Counted from the stretch's first letter, positions 14,801 to 27,565 are shown. The stretch is DNA of 64,000 nt from Crotophaga sulcirostris (GCA_013397455.1 VYZB01000220.1:539667-603666); one strand, 5' to 3'. Numbers and translations: made by a program. Notes: generated from the sequence alone by a model not told the origin.

Positions 14801-17800
14801 TTCAGGTGCTGCTTTTTTACCCTGGCCATTTGCTGGTGTGTGGACCAAAGGATGGTACTACAGAATGACGCTGATGTGATAAGGGATCATTAGTGGGCTT
14901 GTGTGTCACTTGACAACAGATGTGCTCCAGCCCAAAGTGGCTGACTTTGGTCTGCTCTCAAAAAGATCTACCAGCTCAAAAGCATCTTGTACCATGCCTG
15001 GCAGAGCTGGGTGCATAAAAGAACCGGTGTTGGGTCATTAAGTGCCTTTCTCTGGACAAGATTTTTTGAAGCACTGTGTTACTACTCTGCTTCAGTGGAA
15101 CTGACACAGCTGTGACTTGGGGCAGCAGGGCCTGTATGTCTGCCAGGCCAGTGCTTTTGTCCTTTGTTTGCCACCAGTGAGTGTGGCTGGGAATAAGAGG
15201 ATAGTTGGGCTGCCCTCTTAAATTATTGAGCAACTCTGCAGACTACAAGGGGGTTGAGGGAGGACCCAGAGCTAGCAACCAAGTCAGCATCTCTGCTGCT
15301 GCTACTTCTGGTCTTCCTGAAGCCCTCACTGACATAGGTGCATGCAAACTGACGCTTTTGTGACCCTTTACGGTTCTAAATATGCTATATTTATATCCCA
15401 CTCTTTCCTTTATATTAACTCCTCCTTTCCTGCATCTGTGCTTTGCATGCCCTGGTGAACTGAACTTGGGTGTGTCAAAGGGCAAGGACAAGAGGGGAAT
15501 ATAAAAATGGTGTAGTGGTGTTTTATTTTGGCTTTATTAATATTTTTGGAGTATGCTGAAATTATGTGAAACTAATAATCATGCTTAGATACTATAGAAA
15601 GTATGTATTGATGTATTGTGGATAAATTATTTATACTGTTATGAAAATTAATATAATTAATAGCCCGATAACTGCTCCAGACTGATTCCACTCATGAAAG
15701 CAGGGAGCTATGGTACATGGCTTTGCTTTGGTTTCTAAAGAGATGCTTTTGACTTTGTGTGCTGTCACATATAACCTGCCAGTTGGTTCCAGGTGTGCTG
15801 TCACCTGAAAGTATGCTTGCGGCCTCTGTGAGCAATTGCAGGTGCTCTCATGTGAAAGGGGCAGTACTCCGTCCTGAAGTCATCCCCTGCTAAAGCCTCA
15901 TTTGGGACCAAAGCTGTTGTGTGTACAGACAGGGAAGAGGTCCACTGAACACTTTTTTTATACCAGCAAGTCTGGATTTTTGTGGATGATGGATTTCCAT
16001 ATACACACAGCCCCACACCTTTGGGCCACCAGCTAGGAGGGAAGGCAAAACTGATGCTGGATTTATGTCTGTGCTTTAGAAGGTATCGGTGCAGGACCTG
16101 GCAGCTGGAGCCTTTTCAACTACAATTCACCCCTCCTTTTTCATCCAAAGTAAGAATTCTTTTCTCCTACGTGTTTTCATAGTCTTGGCAGGTACAGTTG
16201 ATAAGCTAAGTCACATATCAAAATCTTAACCTGTCTGAGACCTTTTTTTAGGTTATTATATTTTATATACCATTATTCTCTCCTCTCCCTGTGCCTACTT
16301 TTTATTCACTATATTGCTCGTTACTCCTGATTCTGTCACCCTGACCAGAGACAGAAGTTGTGGCACTGACTGATGTGATGCAGACAAGTGACTGCATCTC
16401 AGCTCACAGGACCTTGCTTATCTGGCAGCCAGCAGTAAGGCAGTAGTGAGCTACTTCTGCAGTCTGGGCAACAACACCCACACTGCCTGGAGTAAATGGT
16501 GCAGTTGTACATGGATAACGCAGAGCTAAATTATGATGGGACCTTAAGTCCAGAGGAAGCATTTTGCCCCATGGCTGATACACAATGCCCTGGCCGTTTC
16601 CAGGCAGATGAACCTGAACATATTCAGCTAGCTGCCTGGCTGTGACTGCTTTTTACTTTCTTTCTTCCTATACTGAATTCTCTGATAGTAGGAGTGGGTC
16701 CATCTGCAGCCCTGACCCATGCTCACCCATATCTGTCTCGATCCCAGCAGTGATGCAGCATCTCTGTTTAAAATGAGAATTATAGAGGCAAACACATGTG
16801 GTGTTTTTGGATAAGAGGGAGGTATTGGGACAGAGGAGGGGAGGCTCTTCTGGCAGGAGGTGTTTCTTCAGGACAGTGTACAGTCCCAATCCATGTAAAA
16901 CTCTTCTACTTATTTATTTTTGAAGTATCTGTGTAGCAGATTTGTGCCCAAGTTGTCTAGTAACGCTGTGATCATTGTAAACACTAATTAAGATACCCAG
17001 GTTTTGATGTTCACAATACCAAGTTCTGAAATAAACGGCTTCCGGGCCCTGACTATTTCCACAAACTGTCTGACTCCAGAGCCTTTTTTTTTCCCCCCCT
17101 TCTTCCTTTTTTTTGGTTACTTTTTCACTGTTACCAGCCTCATTGTTATCATGTGCACAAACGACTTGGCACAGTGCAGTAGTCTGAGCACAAAGACACA
17201 GCTGCAGTGCTCCATTCCATGGCTGTGCTGCGGCTGCTCCCTGCCTTATGATCCTCTTGATCTCCTCACCTTTTTCCATCTGCTTCTAAAAGCTGGTTTT
17301 GTTCAGCAGGCCATTCTCGGGCACGAAGCACATTCCCATGACAGCACCCTTGCTTTCTAGCAGCATCCAGCCCTCTTGACCTGACAGTGGCAAACACTAA
17401 AGAGTGTATGGAAAAGGAACAGGATTTTGCATGTGTTGCAGGAATTTACTTTCTTCAGAGCGGATCAATGTTTAAGTCATTCTTTGGTCAGTGCTCAATC
17501 CTAAGGCATCAGTATGCTGTGCTTCAAATTCTTAAGCTCTTCTTTGCTAACCAGAAAAAATCCTTTTCTGGATGGTGCGAGACAAATGATTCATTGGGTG
17601 CCCAGAGGATCTGACTGCACTAACTTGGTGAGGTTGAGAAGTGGGGCTCTTGAGCAGCAGAGCCCGTGGAAGTCAGATCCAAGAAAGTTAAAGTCCCAGG
17701 AAAGAGATTGTGGTTATAAGTGATAATTTATTGTAGCATCTTCCAGCCCCTTAAGTGAAAAATTGCCAAAAGCCAATAAGCTGGATAAGCTGTGTGAAGT

Positions 17801-20800
17801 TCATTCCTTTAGCCCAAAGATATAAAAGGTGCAAAGTTAGGAAAAAAGAGCGATGTTGTTTGCAGACAATGCTCAGGTTTGGCCCTTCACAGACATGGCA
17901 CAGTGGGTGGTAGGTATCACTCTTTCTGATATGATTCATATCGTAGTCCTGAGCTGCACTTTTAATTTCCTTTCCCATTCATTTTCTCTTGCAAAGCTGA
18001 GATGGACATTACATCTGCTATTTACATCTGTTTGTGTGGCGGGTCAAGTGTGTCTGTGTATGTGCACTAAAGGACTCTGCACGTTTGCGAAGCATGACAC
18101 CATTCCCAGGTCCTCTGGAACCTGAAGAGGTTGGGCAGTTTCTGCTGTGAGTCTGAGGAGTTCCTTGCCGCTGTTCACGGCATGTCCTGCTTGCAAGCAC
18201 CAGGAAGCTGGTTGGCTCAGATGTTGTTCAGCCTGGTTAAGCTGGTCGGGATTGTTGATGTCTGCCTCGTACTAGCAGATAAGTAGTTTTATAAGATATT
18301 TTCAATTGTAATCTTAACCCTAGACTGCTTCCTCTGGACATGCTAGCACTGCATAATATTGCTGCATCACCTCTGTAATCTCCAAGACAGAATGGCACGT
18401 GCATAAATCACCTCACAGCGCAAGACTGAGATTCGTATATTCCTTCACGCTCTGATTTGCTGCTGGCTTTCCTCTGACAGAAGAAAAACCATGTTGCTAC
18501 TCTCATTGTCTCTGTTTTCATCAGGAGCGAGATTAAACCTCCAAATGTTGCAGCTTGGTTGTGTGCTGCAAACTTGGTATCTTCATTTTAAAATACATGC
18601 ACTTCATACTTTGTTAGTGCTTCATTGTGACTTATTTGGCAAGTGGATTACCTGTTTGTAACTAAACAAAAATGTTTTAGGAGATCCTTGAGAGATTTTC
18701 TTTTTATTCTGTGGTTTCTTTCCTGTATTTTATTACACTGTTACAAATAAGATGAAATTCCTATACTTTCAACATTGCAATCTTCTTAGAATGCTTGTTT
18801 TGATGGTATGAGGACACAAGTGAGACTCCAGAGCTGACTCACTTCTGATGCAGTGTAGTCAGCTAAACCATACACATAGACTAAGACCGGTATGGGATTG
18901 CAAGGAGGAACAGAAAGAAGATTAAAAAAAAGGACTAAGTTTTTAACACATTATTCAGCTGAGGTTGATATTTAATTTTTAAACCACTGCAAAGGTAGGT
19001 GATGAAAAGGGGGGTATCAGGAATTAATTACATACTTTATTTGCATATAGTAATTGAGTGTGAAATACTGTGGCAGTACTAGCTGCAAAAACTGTAGATT
19101 GAAGTGCTCTCAGACATTATTCTACCAGTGGAATAGAAGTCAGTTTATGTCTGTAGTAGTTAAAAATCAACACCCTGAGTATCTTTTGTCCGTTATCTCT
19201 TGTCCTGTGTTCTCCAGTTGGACACTGTTCTACAGCTCCAGTCTTTCACTTGTAAAGAACCCACTGAAAAGAACTCACAGACCTAGAAATACAGTTGCCA
19301 TTGTTATTGCCACTTTAATTTTTTTCCAGGCACTATAATATAGATTTGAGTTTTATGCACTAGAAGTGAGACACTTCCTGGAGTGTATGCTACAGTAGCA
19401 CAGTTCCCTCTGAATGGCTATGCTAGTACGTATTTGTCACGAATTATGATATGCAGAAAAAGGAAAATGTAATGGTTTAGGCTTCAATTTTGGATTGGAA
19501 AGCCCAGGTTGGTGTCTCTGTTCTATTATAGGATTTTTATGTGACCCTCAACGAGTCACTTTGCTTCTCTTTGCTTCTTTCCCATCTGTAAAACAAGGGT
19601 AGTGAGTCTTTGTTACCTCACAGAAGTATAATAAAGGCAAATGTATTAGAGGTCTGAATGTTGATTTCCAAACAGAGCTCTTGTGCCTAGATCTTCATCT
19701 AGGTATCCATAAAAATACTTTTCTCTATGCTGGCATCAGTTGAATCTGGTTTCTGAAAGCAAAAAAAGACTAGTACATAACTACTTGCTTCCCACAGTCA
19801 TGACATTTCTAAGCATGTTGCTTGCATGCGCGCACAACAAACATAAGATGTGCTCTGTTGTTGGTCCTGTGTGTGTCTGGGCTTCATAAAGCATTCTGGT
19901 GGTCTTTGGGTAATTTTCTCATCCAGGTAGACAGCCAAGGGACCAGGCCTATTTGCAGTTGAGTTTCTCAACTGCTTCACCATTTTTTTCCACTCTGTAT
20001 TGGGGGACAGATTGGTGCACGATAATTTAGGTAAGGTTGAGCAGTTCTTCCTTCCCCAATTTCAAAGGTATAGGAGCATTCTCCTAAACTCTTAAGCATT
20101 CTGCATCTTCCACTCCTGCACTGAAAAATTAGTAAAAACCTCATAACAAAACAAGTGTTCATGCAAGAAAAACAGATGAGAGAGGGAGTTCCTAGAATGT
20201 ACTTGGTGCTAATTCTCTGTTGTGCATCTCATTTGCAGGTTCCTTTCTGGAGATTCGATCATGCTCTTTCCCAACGGCACTGGGACTGGCTTCCCTTCCT
20301 CTGCTACGTCCCACTTTGTCCCGACACCACCTAGTATTCTCCTGACAAGCCAACAGCTCTTCAGATCCCCACGCAGAAGTTCTCCTTCCTCTCTTCCTGG
20401 CCGTCTCAACAGGGCTCTCTCGTTGGGTACCATCCCTTCCTTGGCCAGAGCAGGTAACTGTGCATGGAACTTCCTGGCCTCATGGAAGTGACAGTGGGCT
20501 GTGAGATATCCTTGTTACAGTCCTATTTAGAGATTACTGCTCCTGTGGCACAGAGGAGTGTGGCAGCTTTTGGCACAGCCTTTGCCTTCCCACTTACCCA
20601 ACTGCTGCTGGAAGGGCAAGTGCCAAGGCAGCTGCCCCTGCTAAACCACCTTTGTGAGGTCCATACTTGCTTTTGCTAAGGTGCAAAGCCAGACAGGCAG
20701 GAGAGAGTGTGCTGTCAGTGCTGAATATGTGTCACAAACAGCAAGGTTTTCAACTTCCAAAGCTGTTTGCCTATAATTATGTAAATGCTTAAGAGAAATA

Positions 20801-23787
20801 ATTGATTTAAGTTCTGAGGTTTCATTTGTAGTACTTCTTTTTCCTGACTTCAGTACTTCTCCTTGATTTCTTTTTTTTTTTTTTTCCTGCCTCATTATTT
20901 TGGCTACGGTGCTTCACAGCTAGATAGGATTTCAGCTTACCCTGTGATCTACCCTTAAGGCTCTTGAAAAAAGAATACAACCTTACCTTCACCTTCTTCC
21001 TTTTAAAGTAGAGGCAAGCCAGGCTGTGATACAGTCACCGTGTAGGTAATCTGAACCTGATGTTGTATTCAGAAATTGTCTAGCAGCTTTGCTAGGAGCA
21101 AGTGAAGCCCTCTGGACCCGACGTAGGCTAGGGAAAGAAGGGGCCCACTAAAGAAATGCAGGCTCTCTTAGTTTCAGATATTTTGGGGGAGTATGCCTAA
21201 TTTTGGTTTTGGAGCCTGCTGTTCTGCTGCGGCTGGGAAAAATGGGTTACTCTGATGCTGGCATATAGCCTACCCAGGAAAACAGGGATGTTTTTCCTGC
21301 CTGTGTTTACCACCTGTCCCCTTCCAAGGCTGGTGACAAGATGATGCAGTCACATTTCTGAAGAACAAACGTCCAGTAGCTCAGCTAGCTGGGTTCAAAC
21401 TGTTTTTATTTTTGCTTTTTAGATTCTGGTTACCTGTTCAGTGGAAGTCGACCAGCCTCACTGTCATCCCAGTCCAGGGAGTCTCCTGCATCAGGTAATG
21501 CACTAGACCTTCTGGAGCATCTCTCTTTGCAGGATTTGCAGGGAGTGTGTTGAAATGCATGATCCAGGTTTAGGTCTTTCCTCCCTGCTCACATCCCAGG
21601 GAAAATGTCAGTCTCACTGTTAGAAATGCTGCAGAGAGAGTGGGATTGCAGTAAACTAAGGTGCTGTATGTGTTGGATGTCCTCCTCCCTGGGAGAGGTC
21701 ACAATGAAATCGGTGAGACAAAGCAAGGATCCCTTCCCTGCTCTACAGCTGAGTTGAGATTGCTTTGATAGGAGACTAAACTGTTCCTAGGGCAGCCAGC
21801 CCTTTTGTTTCACATACCTAGCCCAAGGAATTGCTAATTTGGCTTCCCTATCTGCTCTGCCCTTTTGCTCCCCTGTCCTCCAGTGACCTGTCTGTCGCCC
21901 TTCTGACCTCAAATGGGTCCTTTGGTTGATTGTGCTGCTTCAGGTTTTGCTGCTGGAAATGCAGTCACAGCCTTGAGCAAACCTCCTCACATCCTGATAG
22001 ACTTTCCCAACAGCCTTTAAGGGATGTGCCCAAACAGCTAATTTACCTACAAAACAGCATGTGTAATGTAGGCTCTCCTGAATGGAGGCAGCTGAACAAA
22101 GAGAAAGCTCACCTGGCTCCTGATAAACCCATCTCTAGTCTAAGTTCTCCTTGAGTGTGCCAAAATGCATGTGGGACCTTGAATGAATAAAGAATTTTAG
22201 TACAAGATACTTTGGGCATTTGCAACTCCTGTTCCTTTTTCTTGTAGAATAGTTAAAATTGTGCCTGTTGTATTGGGATTATGATCTCATTATTTTCTCT
22301 TTGGGGATGTTTCCATTTCAGAGCACTTCTCCTTGCTGTCAGGCAGCTGTGCTCCCTCCCGCATCCCCTCCCCAGCACCGTCGGTCGCTGGCTCTGTGAC
22401 TTCCAGCTCAAGTTCCTTGCGGTACCGCCGGCCACTCATCAGCCCTGCCCGCCTGAACCTGAAAGGACAGAAGCTGCTGCTTTTCCCACCTCAGAATGAT
22501 GCTCTGCTCACCCCAACTAGCTCAGAGGAGCACACCCACTCAGACAGCAACATCATTGCCTCCGAGTTGTCCTCCTTTGCAAAGAACCACCTCAACGAGC
22601 GGGGAATGCACGGTATGCTGGCAGGCTGCTGTGCTCCTGGAAGTATATTTGTAGGAAGGATTGGCTTGCAAGCAAAGCCATGCATGATCTGGGCCACGCA
22701 GTAGATGGCAGACCTTCAGGAGAAACCCAGGTGGTGATGACTGGTGGGCTACCAAAGCTCCCTTGAGAATCCACTGGCCTGGAGAGCCTCTTATCTGCCA
22801 AATCAAATGTTCTTTTCTCACTTAATGATGCCCCAGGGATACTTCTGCCACTGGCTTCACCCTTGTTTGAATGACTTCTCCTTCATTTGGTGATGCTGAT
22901 GCAGACAGTGTCTGAGACAAACATGCAGGCAACTTCTACTGCACAGCAGTGAAATTTGCCTTTTATTTCCAGCTCCTGTCCTCAATCCTTTCATGATTTT
23001 TACCAGACAACCATTCATTACTCATGTCTAGCTTTAGTCTGGTAACTTCTGCTACTTTTGCTTCCACTGGTACCTTCTTAATTTTGATACCTTCTTCTTG
23101 CAGATATGAGATCTGCTGTGGAAGGAGGGAGTATTTGCAGTGATAATTCCATCAAAAAGGAGGATCACTCATCACACTCGTCTACCTGTGTGGTTGACAC
23201 AACTACCAAAGGGGAAGATTTGGTAGGCTGGAGAGGTAAGCACAAGTCATGCGAGTTGTTCGTGTACGTGTGAGCATTTCTATGAGAGTAACTGAGATTT
23301 TTCCTGTGCTGTAGTAGTGATCTGATCTTGAGATCAATCAATTAAGTAGTAGCAAATTGGATATTCTGCCTGCTACTCTAAGACCTTAATAAGGCTATTC
23401 CTGTTCTTTAGACTGACTGGAGAATGCTGACAGAGTGCAAAACTGAAACAGAAGGAAGGAGGTGGGGATGCGGGTGTTAAAGAGAGTGATAGATGAAAAT
23501 AGAACCAAAGAGAGTGGTGGAATCTTTCCTGACGGGAAAAGTGCTTCAGCAATTTATGCTTATGGTGAAAATAGTGGGCAAAGAGAGAGGAAGAGCACAA
23601 CATATGTTCACTGCTATTCATCTAATCAATTCTTTAATATCTCTTTCCACTATTCCCCCTTTTTTTACTTTGTGTTGTCCTCTTCTAAGGTCATTTTGGT
23701 AACTACGCTCTCCGAGGTCTCCTAGCCGTGAGTCTGACTCTCAATGCCATCTTCACATCAGCCTATGTCTACCGGAGCCTGCGTTAA
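5773..23787 (+). CDS. TMEM201: TMEM201 (SAMP1/NET5), inner nuclear membrane protein, exons 2-11, 5' partial
   Basis: Joined exons: 5773-5893, 6503-6697, 8121-8297, 8883-9274, 9757-9960, 20239-20453, 21423-21494, 22322-22612, 23104-23235, 23690-23787. All junctions are GT..AG and keep one frame, giving 632 codons including the one split with the missing exon 1. Numbering from there, the N-terminal Ima1-type region has CxxC-type zinc-ligand pairs at C11/C14, C27/C30/C33, C84/C87 and C127/C130. Hydrophobic segments follow at about 182-202 and 276-292, two more in exon 6 and one at the C-terminus. Between exons 7 and 10 is a Ser/Pro-rich nucleoplasmic region with basic 'RSPRR' and 'SIKKED' motifs. 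The family is known to sit in the inner nuclear membrane and to work with lamin A/C, emerin, SUN-LINC complexes and spindle microtubules. Human TMEM201 is 666 residues, so the expected total here (about 670) is normal. Identification is by recalled similarity over the whole length. Confidence 0.95.
6503..6697 (+). CDS. TMEM201: TMEM201 exon 3
   Basis: 195-bp exon, acceptor cttgtcag, donor GAGGAG|gtaagt, both ends in phase 0. It encodes 65 residues beginning NGDYNKPIPAQY and including the LLCKKC zinc pair. It continues the Ima1-type domain. The 1.4-kb intron that follows (6698-8120) holds nothing else recognisable. Confidence 0.95.
8121..8297 (+). CDS. TMEM201: TMEM201 exon 4
   Basis: 177-bp phase-0 exon, acceptor ctcaccag, donor GCTCAG|gtacac. 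Its 59 residues start GKYDEEIEVYKHHLEQ and contain the LCRPCQ pair that completes the cysteine-rich domain, then a basic stretch (FKRRETDKT). This is the best-conserved part of the family. Confidence 0.95.
8883..9274 (+). CDS. TMEM201: TMEM201 exon 5 (two membrane segments and luminal loop)
   Basis: 392-bp exon, acceptor cctctgcag, donor ATCAG|gtgggt. After a Ser-rich linker it encodes a hydrophobic segment (about 182-202 of the fragment), a 73-residue loop and a second hydrophobic segment (about 276-292). The loop holds three N-glycosylation sequons (N227, N239, N262) and two cysteines (C224, C234). This fits a loop in the perinuclear space. That placement is inferred from family topology. 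Confidence 0.94.
9757..9979 (+). CDS. TMEM201: TMEM201 exon 6, with alternative short-isoform stop
   Basis: The acceptor is ggcattgcag. The encoded residues begin LRRIDAF and include two further hydrophobic segments ending in GFTAAVATRK. A donor lies at CGAAG|gtcaga (9960/9961). Using it, the split Arg codon is completed by exon 7, restoring the RRF..GDS join known in human. If it is skipped, the frame reads six more codons and stops at 9977-9979. The result is a protein of about 407 residues lacking the Ser-rich tail and last membrane segment. Human TMEM201 also has a short isoform ending near here. Confidence 0.92.
9961..20238 (+). other. TMEM201: TMEM201 intron 6 (about 10.3 kb)
   Basis: This is the largest TMEM201 intron in the window. 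Its first part (from 9961) would be the 3' UTR of the short isoform. I see no convincing AATAAA within the first 1.5 kb. Near its end is an ancient MIR-like element (19478-19650). No other exon, RNA gene or CR1 copy is evident, and the open frames are low-complexity or random in composition. Confidence 0.7.
19478..19650 (+). mobile_element. Degraded MIR-like SINE
   Basis: The stretch keeps the order of MIR core landmarks: 'tgtgaccctcaacgagtcac', then 'cccatctgtaaaacaaggg', then 'gttacctcacag' and 'aataaaggcaaatg'. These correspond to the MIR segments around 'tgtgaccttgggcaagtcac' and 'catctgtaaaatgggg'. The copy is clearly old and diverged. Confidence 0.6.
20239..20453 (+). CDS. TMEM201: TMEM201 exon 7 (Ser/Pro-rich region)
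   Basis: 215-bp exon, acceptor atttgcag, donor GAGCAG|gtaact. It encodes FLSGDS...LLTSQQLFRSPRRSS...SLGTIPSLARA, a low-complexity Ser/Pro/Arg nucleoplasmic segment with several SP sites. It is specific to the long isoform. Confidence 0.93.
21423..21494 (+). CDS. TMEM201: TMEM201 exon 8
   Basis: Short 72-bp exon, acceptor gctttttag, donor GCATCAG|gtaatg. It encodes DSGYLFSGSRPASL...ESPAS, matching the human DSGYLFSGSRP segment. It is too short to stand out as an open frame, but its phase joins exons 7 and 9 exactly. Confidence 0.92.
22322..22612 (+). CDS. TMEM201: TMEM201 exon 9
   Basis: 291-bp exon, acceptor ccatttcag, donor GCACG|gtatgc. It encodes EHFSLLSGSCAPS...PSPAPSVAGSV...RRPLISPARLNLKGQKLLLF..., the most conserved block of the Ser-rich domain. 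The 3' half (ASELSSFAKNHLNERGMH) diverges from mammals. Confidence 0.94.
23104..23235 (+). CDS. TMEM201: TMEM201 exon 10
   Basis: 132-bp exon, acceptor cttgcag, donor GAGAG|gtaagc. It encodes DMRSAVEGGSICSDNSIKKEDHSSHSSTCVVDTTTKG, an acidic/Ser-rich conserved motif just before the last membrane segment. Confidence 0.93.
23690..23787 (+). CDS. TMEM201: TMEM201 exon 11, C-terminal membrane segment and stop
   Basis: 98 coding bases, acceptor cttctaag, stop TAA at 23785-23787. It encodes HFGNYALRGLLAVSLTLNAIFTSAYVYRSLR, a terminal hydrophobic helix ending in SLR as in human. Confidence 0.94.
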
Positions 23788-24931
23788 TTTGTGCCAACCT
23801 GCCCTTTCTTTCTTGCTCCACCTGCTTCTGAGGGGACAAGAGGACTTCAACTATGGCTTTATGTCTAATGGCTGTGCCACTGGTGCATGCTGTTTTTTCA
23901 AAAACTACTGTATGCTCAGCTGTCATGACAAGGAACCCACGTAGCTGCTGTCATCACTTCCAGGTAGAACATATCACAGGATTGGCCCTGGAGGTGACAG
24001 ACAATTCCCAAAAAGCTCCAGTTCAAAGCAAGAGGCCAGTCAAATGGCCCATATGTTTTCTTTAAAAGGAACTGACCTGAGACACAAGCCTGAAGATATG
24101 TAAGCTACATTTTCAGAAACCTACCCCCAACTCTTCTTTCTGACATATTAACTTGATGCTGACAGTGCTGGTAAAATGAGGAGAATTAGAACAAACAAGC
24201 TGGAGAAGAGGGATGGCTTAGTAGCTGGTGCTGGGCTTTGGCTACTGCAACACCATTCCTAGTATTTCCTCTTCTCTTTTCCCTTTAGCTCTCTCCTCTA
24301 AATTATCAGTGGATTTTCTTCAGTTGCCTTAAGCTTGCCTAAGCATATGGGTGACCTTGGCTGCTCTGTCATATTCTTGCATCTTACATGTCCATGTGCT
24401 TCCACCTGGGCTGTGCCCTGAGGCTGCTTTCACCAGTTGCCATTCTGGTCATGCTGGTTCTCAGAAACTGCTGTCTGTACAAACCTCCAGCCAGCACTGT
24501 TGTAGATATGCACAAACCCCAGACAGACATTCTCTTGTGGTTTGCATTAGAAAGAGGAAACCTGCACTGTGCTTTACCTAGGAGGAATTAATTCTGTTAC
24601 AATAGGATCCCTGTGTGATTTGCACCATAGTTAAAGGGCTTCAGCTCACAACTCTGACTGCTGGTGTTCTCACTGAAGCAGCATCATAGCTTTTTCTTGC
24701 TGTAGATCGCACAAATCTATGCTATTAGAAGATACACGAGGAGCTGTCTTGATTGTATACATGAATCCAGAAACCTGATGCCTCAATCTGATATTGGGAT
24801 TTGCTAAGTAACCATTTAAGATATTTCTTGCTTAGTTAAATGCCAAGGTGCTCTCAGTGAGAAATGCCAAACCTGCTTCTGGACAACTCAGCCATCTGAA
24901 TGGATTCTTCTTTTCTAACCCAAATGAAGAG

Positions 24932-25110
24932 ATCATAGAGTGATTTGGATTGGAAGGGACCTCAAAGCCCATCCAGTTCTAGCCCCCTGCCATGGGCAGG
25001 GACACCTCCCACTGGGTCAGGGGGCTCCAAGCCCCATCCAACCTGGCCTGGAACACCTCCAGGGATGGGGCAGCCACAGCTTCTCTGGGCAACCTGGGCC
25101 AGTGCCTGGG
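24932..25110 (-). mobile_element. CR1 LINE 3' end
   Basis: The copy reads from 'atcatagagtgatttgg' through 'ccatgggcagggacacctcc' to 'ttctctgggcaacctgggcc'. This is the reverse complement of the CR1 3' end. It lies in the TMEM201 3' flank. Confidence 0.93.
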
Positions 25111-26763
25111 CACTTCTGATTTTGGATGAGTCTTCAGCATTGCTTAGAATTCAGGGGCCATTTAAAGTCTTGTGCTGAAAACTCAAAATCATTTAGTACA
25201 TCTTAGGGGGGGAAAAAAGTCTTGATCTTTATGTTTGGATTCTTAAATCCCAAGTGCAGAAACATTTACCAATGTGTTAAGGACACTGAGGCAGCTGACA
25301 TAAGCTATGTATTTCCTGAAGCAGGTTTGACTATTAAGATTTTTTATATTGTCTCTTCCTTTGGGCTCTTTTGCCTCAAACTTTTCTCTTTCCTCTCCCT
25401 CACCCCCTTGTCCTGTGTTTGCATCTTGACTTAGTGTTTTGCTTACTGTGTCTCTTCCTCCCTTCCAGTTCTGCTTCTGTTCCCTCTATTGTACTCTTGC
25501 ATGTGCACAGAAACAAAGCATCTCTCTGCTGATAGTTCCCTGCTCTGCACCTGAAACTCACACCTCGGAGTGGTGATCACCATTCCCTTTCACTTCATTG
25601 TTCTTGCATGTTTTGAGTTCCTACCACAGCCTCACTTAGTGCATCGGGTGTGATAGCCAGACTCCAATCAGCATGCTGTATGACAGATTAAATAGGGCTT
25701 TACCTATGGTGATTCAAGCACTGAAATATTAAGACTCCCTTCTTTTCCATTTCCTCCTGCACTGTTTTAGCAGCCCACTTCCAGCCACTGCTCCCCATCC
25801 CACCTTGTCAGCAAGGCCTGTTCATTGCCTACTCTGCACCTTACAAGCAGGGGACAGACCTCTGCCCACATGTGCTGGTCTGAGGGCCTGTGGAGATGTC
25901 ATTCCTGACTCCACATCCCTCCCTCAGCCCCTTTGGAGTGTTGGCAAGGGGCTGCAGAGCCAGCACCTCCTACACAAAGGCTGGGATCAGGACAGAGACC
26001 CGCAGCAGAAAGATGTACTGCAGACTGGCGATTAATTCTTTTGTAACTTGCATGCATTGTGACTTGTAGCCAAACTCAACCCATAACCTTGCTGTTAAGA
26101 TATTTTTGTTCCTTTTATAGCCTTCTGCAGGCAACCTTGAGCATGTGTTTAGGCAGAATCCTAGCAGACCAACTTACAAGCTTCCATTTAGACCTGTGCT
26201 GTTTGAATTGAATGGTGTCCTGGTGCAGGGTGTGACATCCCTCCCATTCATGGATCCTTGTCCTGACTTCCAGCATACCGAGGGAGGCCTCCTATGCAGA
26301 GACAAGCCTGCCAGAGAATACTGTGGGTTTGCTTGTTTTTATTATGCCAACAGATGTGCACTGTGACTTCACGTATACAAACCTCCTGCTTTCACCTCCC
26401 CGTCTGTGCCGAGTTTTACCATCGCACTCACCTGGAGTCCAAGTTGGTCTCTGTCTCTACCAGTTTGCAATACAAATTTTCTCCTCCTCCCCAGCAACCA
26501 AGAAGCTGCAGCCTCTCAACACACCTCTTCTTGCCCCTATTCCAGAATAAGAACACTTTAACCTGTTGCTGCACTTCTGAATCTGCTCGCTGAAACTGTT
26601 TTTTGAAGGGTGTTTGGTGACCTTGTCCAAAGCAATATAAAGACTTTGGATTTTATTGCTGAAGAGGGAAGGCAACCAACATTTCATTCTGGTGCTAGAA
26701 CACTCTCCAGTGGTGCTTTCACAGTTGTGAAGCCTTCACTTGAATAGTACACATGGATATACA

Positions 26764-26792
26764 TGTGTGTGTGTGTGTATGTGCGTGTGCAT
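26764..26792. repeat. TG microsatellite, interrupted
   Basis: Short run of alternating T and G with A and C interruptions (tgtgtgtgtgtgtatgtgcg). Confidence 0.85.
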
Positions 26793-27429
26793 GCATAGGT
26801 ATAAAAACATTGGGAGGGTTTTTTCATTTCAAAATATCTGAGCCCGTGTTTGTCTTTATATTGTTGGCCTTAATCTAGCTCTGAGATACTGTGTCTATCT
26901 TGCTGCTGTTTTCTGTATGCAGCTGGTTTGGAGGAAACAAAAGATTATCCAGTCCCCCTGTAAAAATCTTTGTGACTGATGATGTTGATCTTCATCCAGT
27001 GTTGTTCAGGGGTGAGATTTTATTTTTCTAATACTTTTCCTATTATAAAAACTATTGGAGTGTATGGAATGGAAAAGATCTTTACAAAATGGTCTGATAC
27101 AAATTTGTGCATTACTTAATAATACCAACCATTAACGATCAGGTGGGATATAAATTAGGTCATTTCCAGACCTTTTCCATTACTTACCTTCCCTTGAAAA
27201 CACCCGGGTACTTTATTGGGCTTGTTAGGCTTGTTCTGAGATCTTGCAGAGACTTACAGTGATTTTGCTGTTCTGAAATCTAAGAATATGAGTTCTGGAG
27301 TCTGGTTGCAGTTCCACAGTCTGGGTAGTTTGGTAGATGTGACAGATACAGCCTACATATCTATGTGAGGAGATAAAGAGATGGTAAAACAAGTTGCTGG
27401 TTTCTGAAGGTCATCATATCTTTTTCATA

Positions 27430-27565
27430 AAATCATAGAATGGTTTGGGTTGGAAGGGGATGTTAAAGATCATCCAGTTCCAACACCCCTTCCTCCCACT
27501 GGATCAGGTTGCTTAAAGCCTCTTGCAGCTTGGCCTCGAACACCTCCAGGGATGGGGCAGCCACG
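27430..27565 (-). mobile_element. CR1 LINE 3' end, short
   Basis: 'aatcatagaatggtttgggt' to 'ccagggatggggcagcca', in antisense orientation. It is 5'-truncated. Confidence 0.92.
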
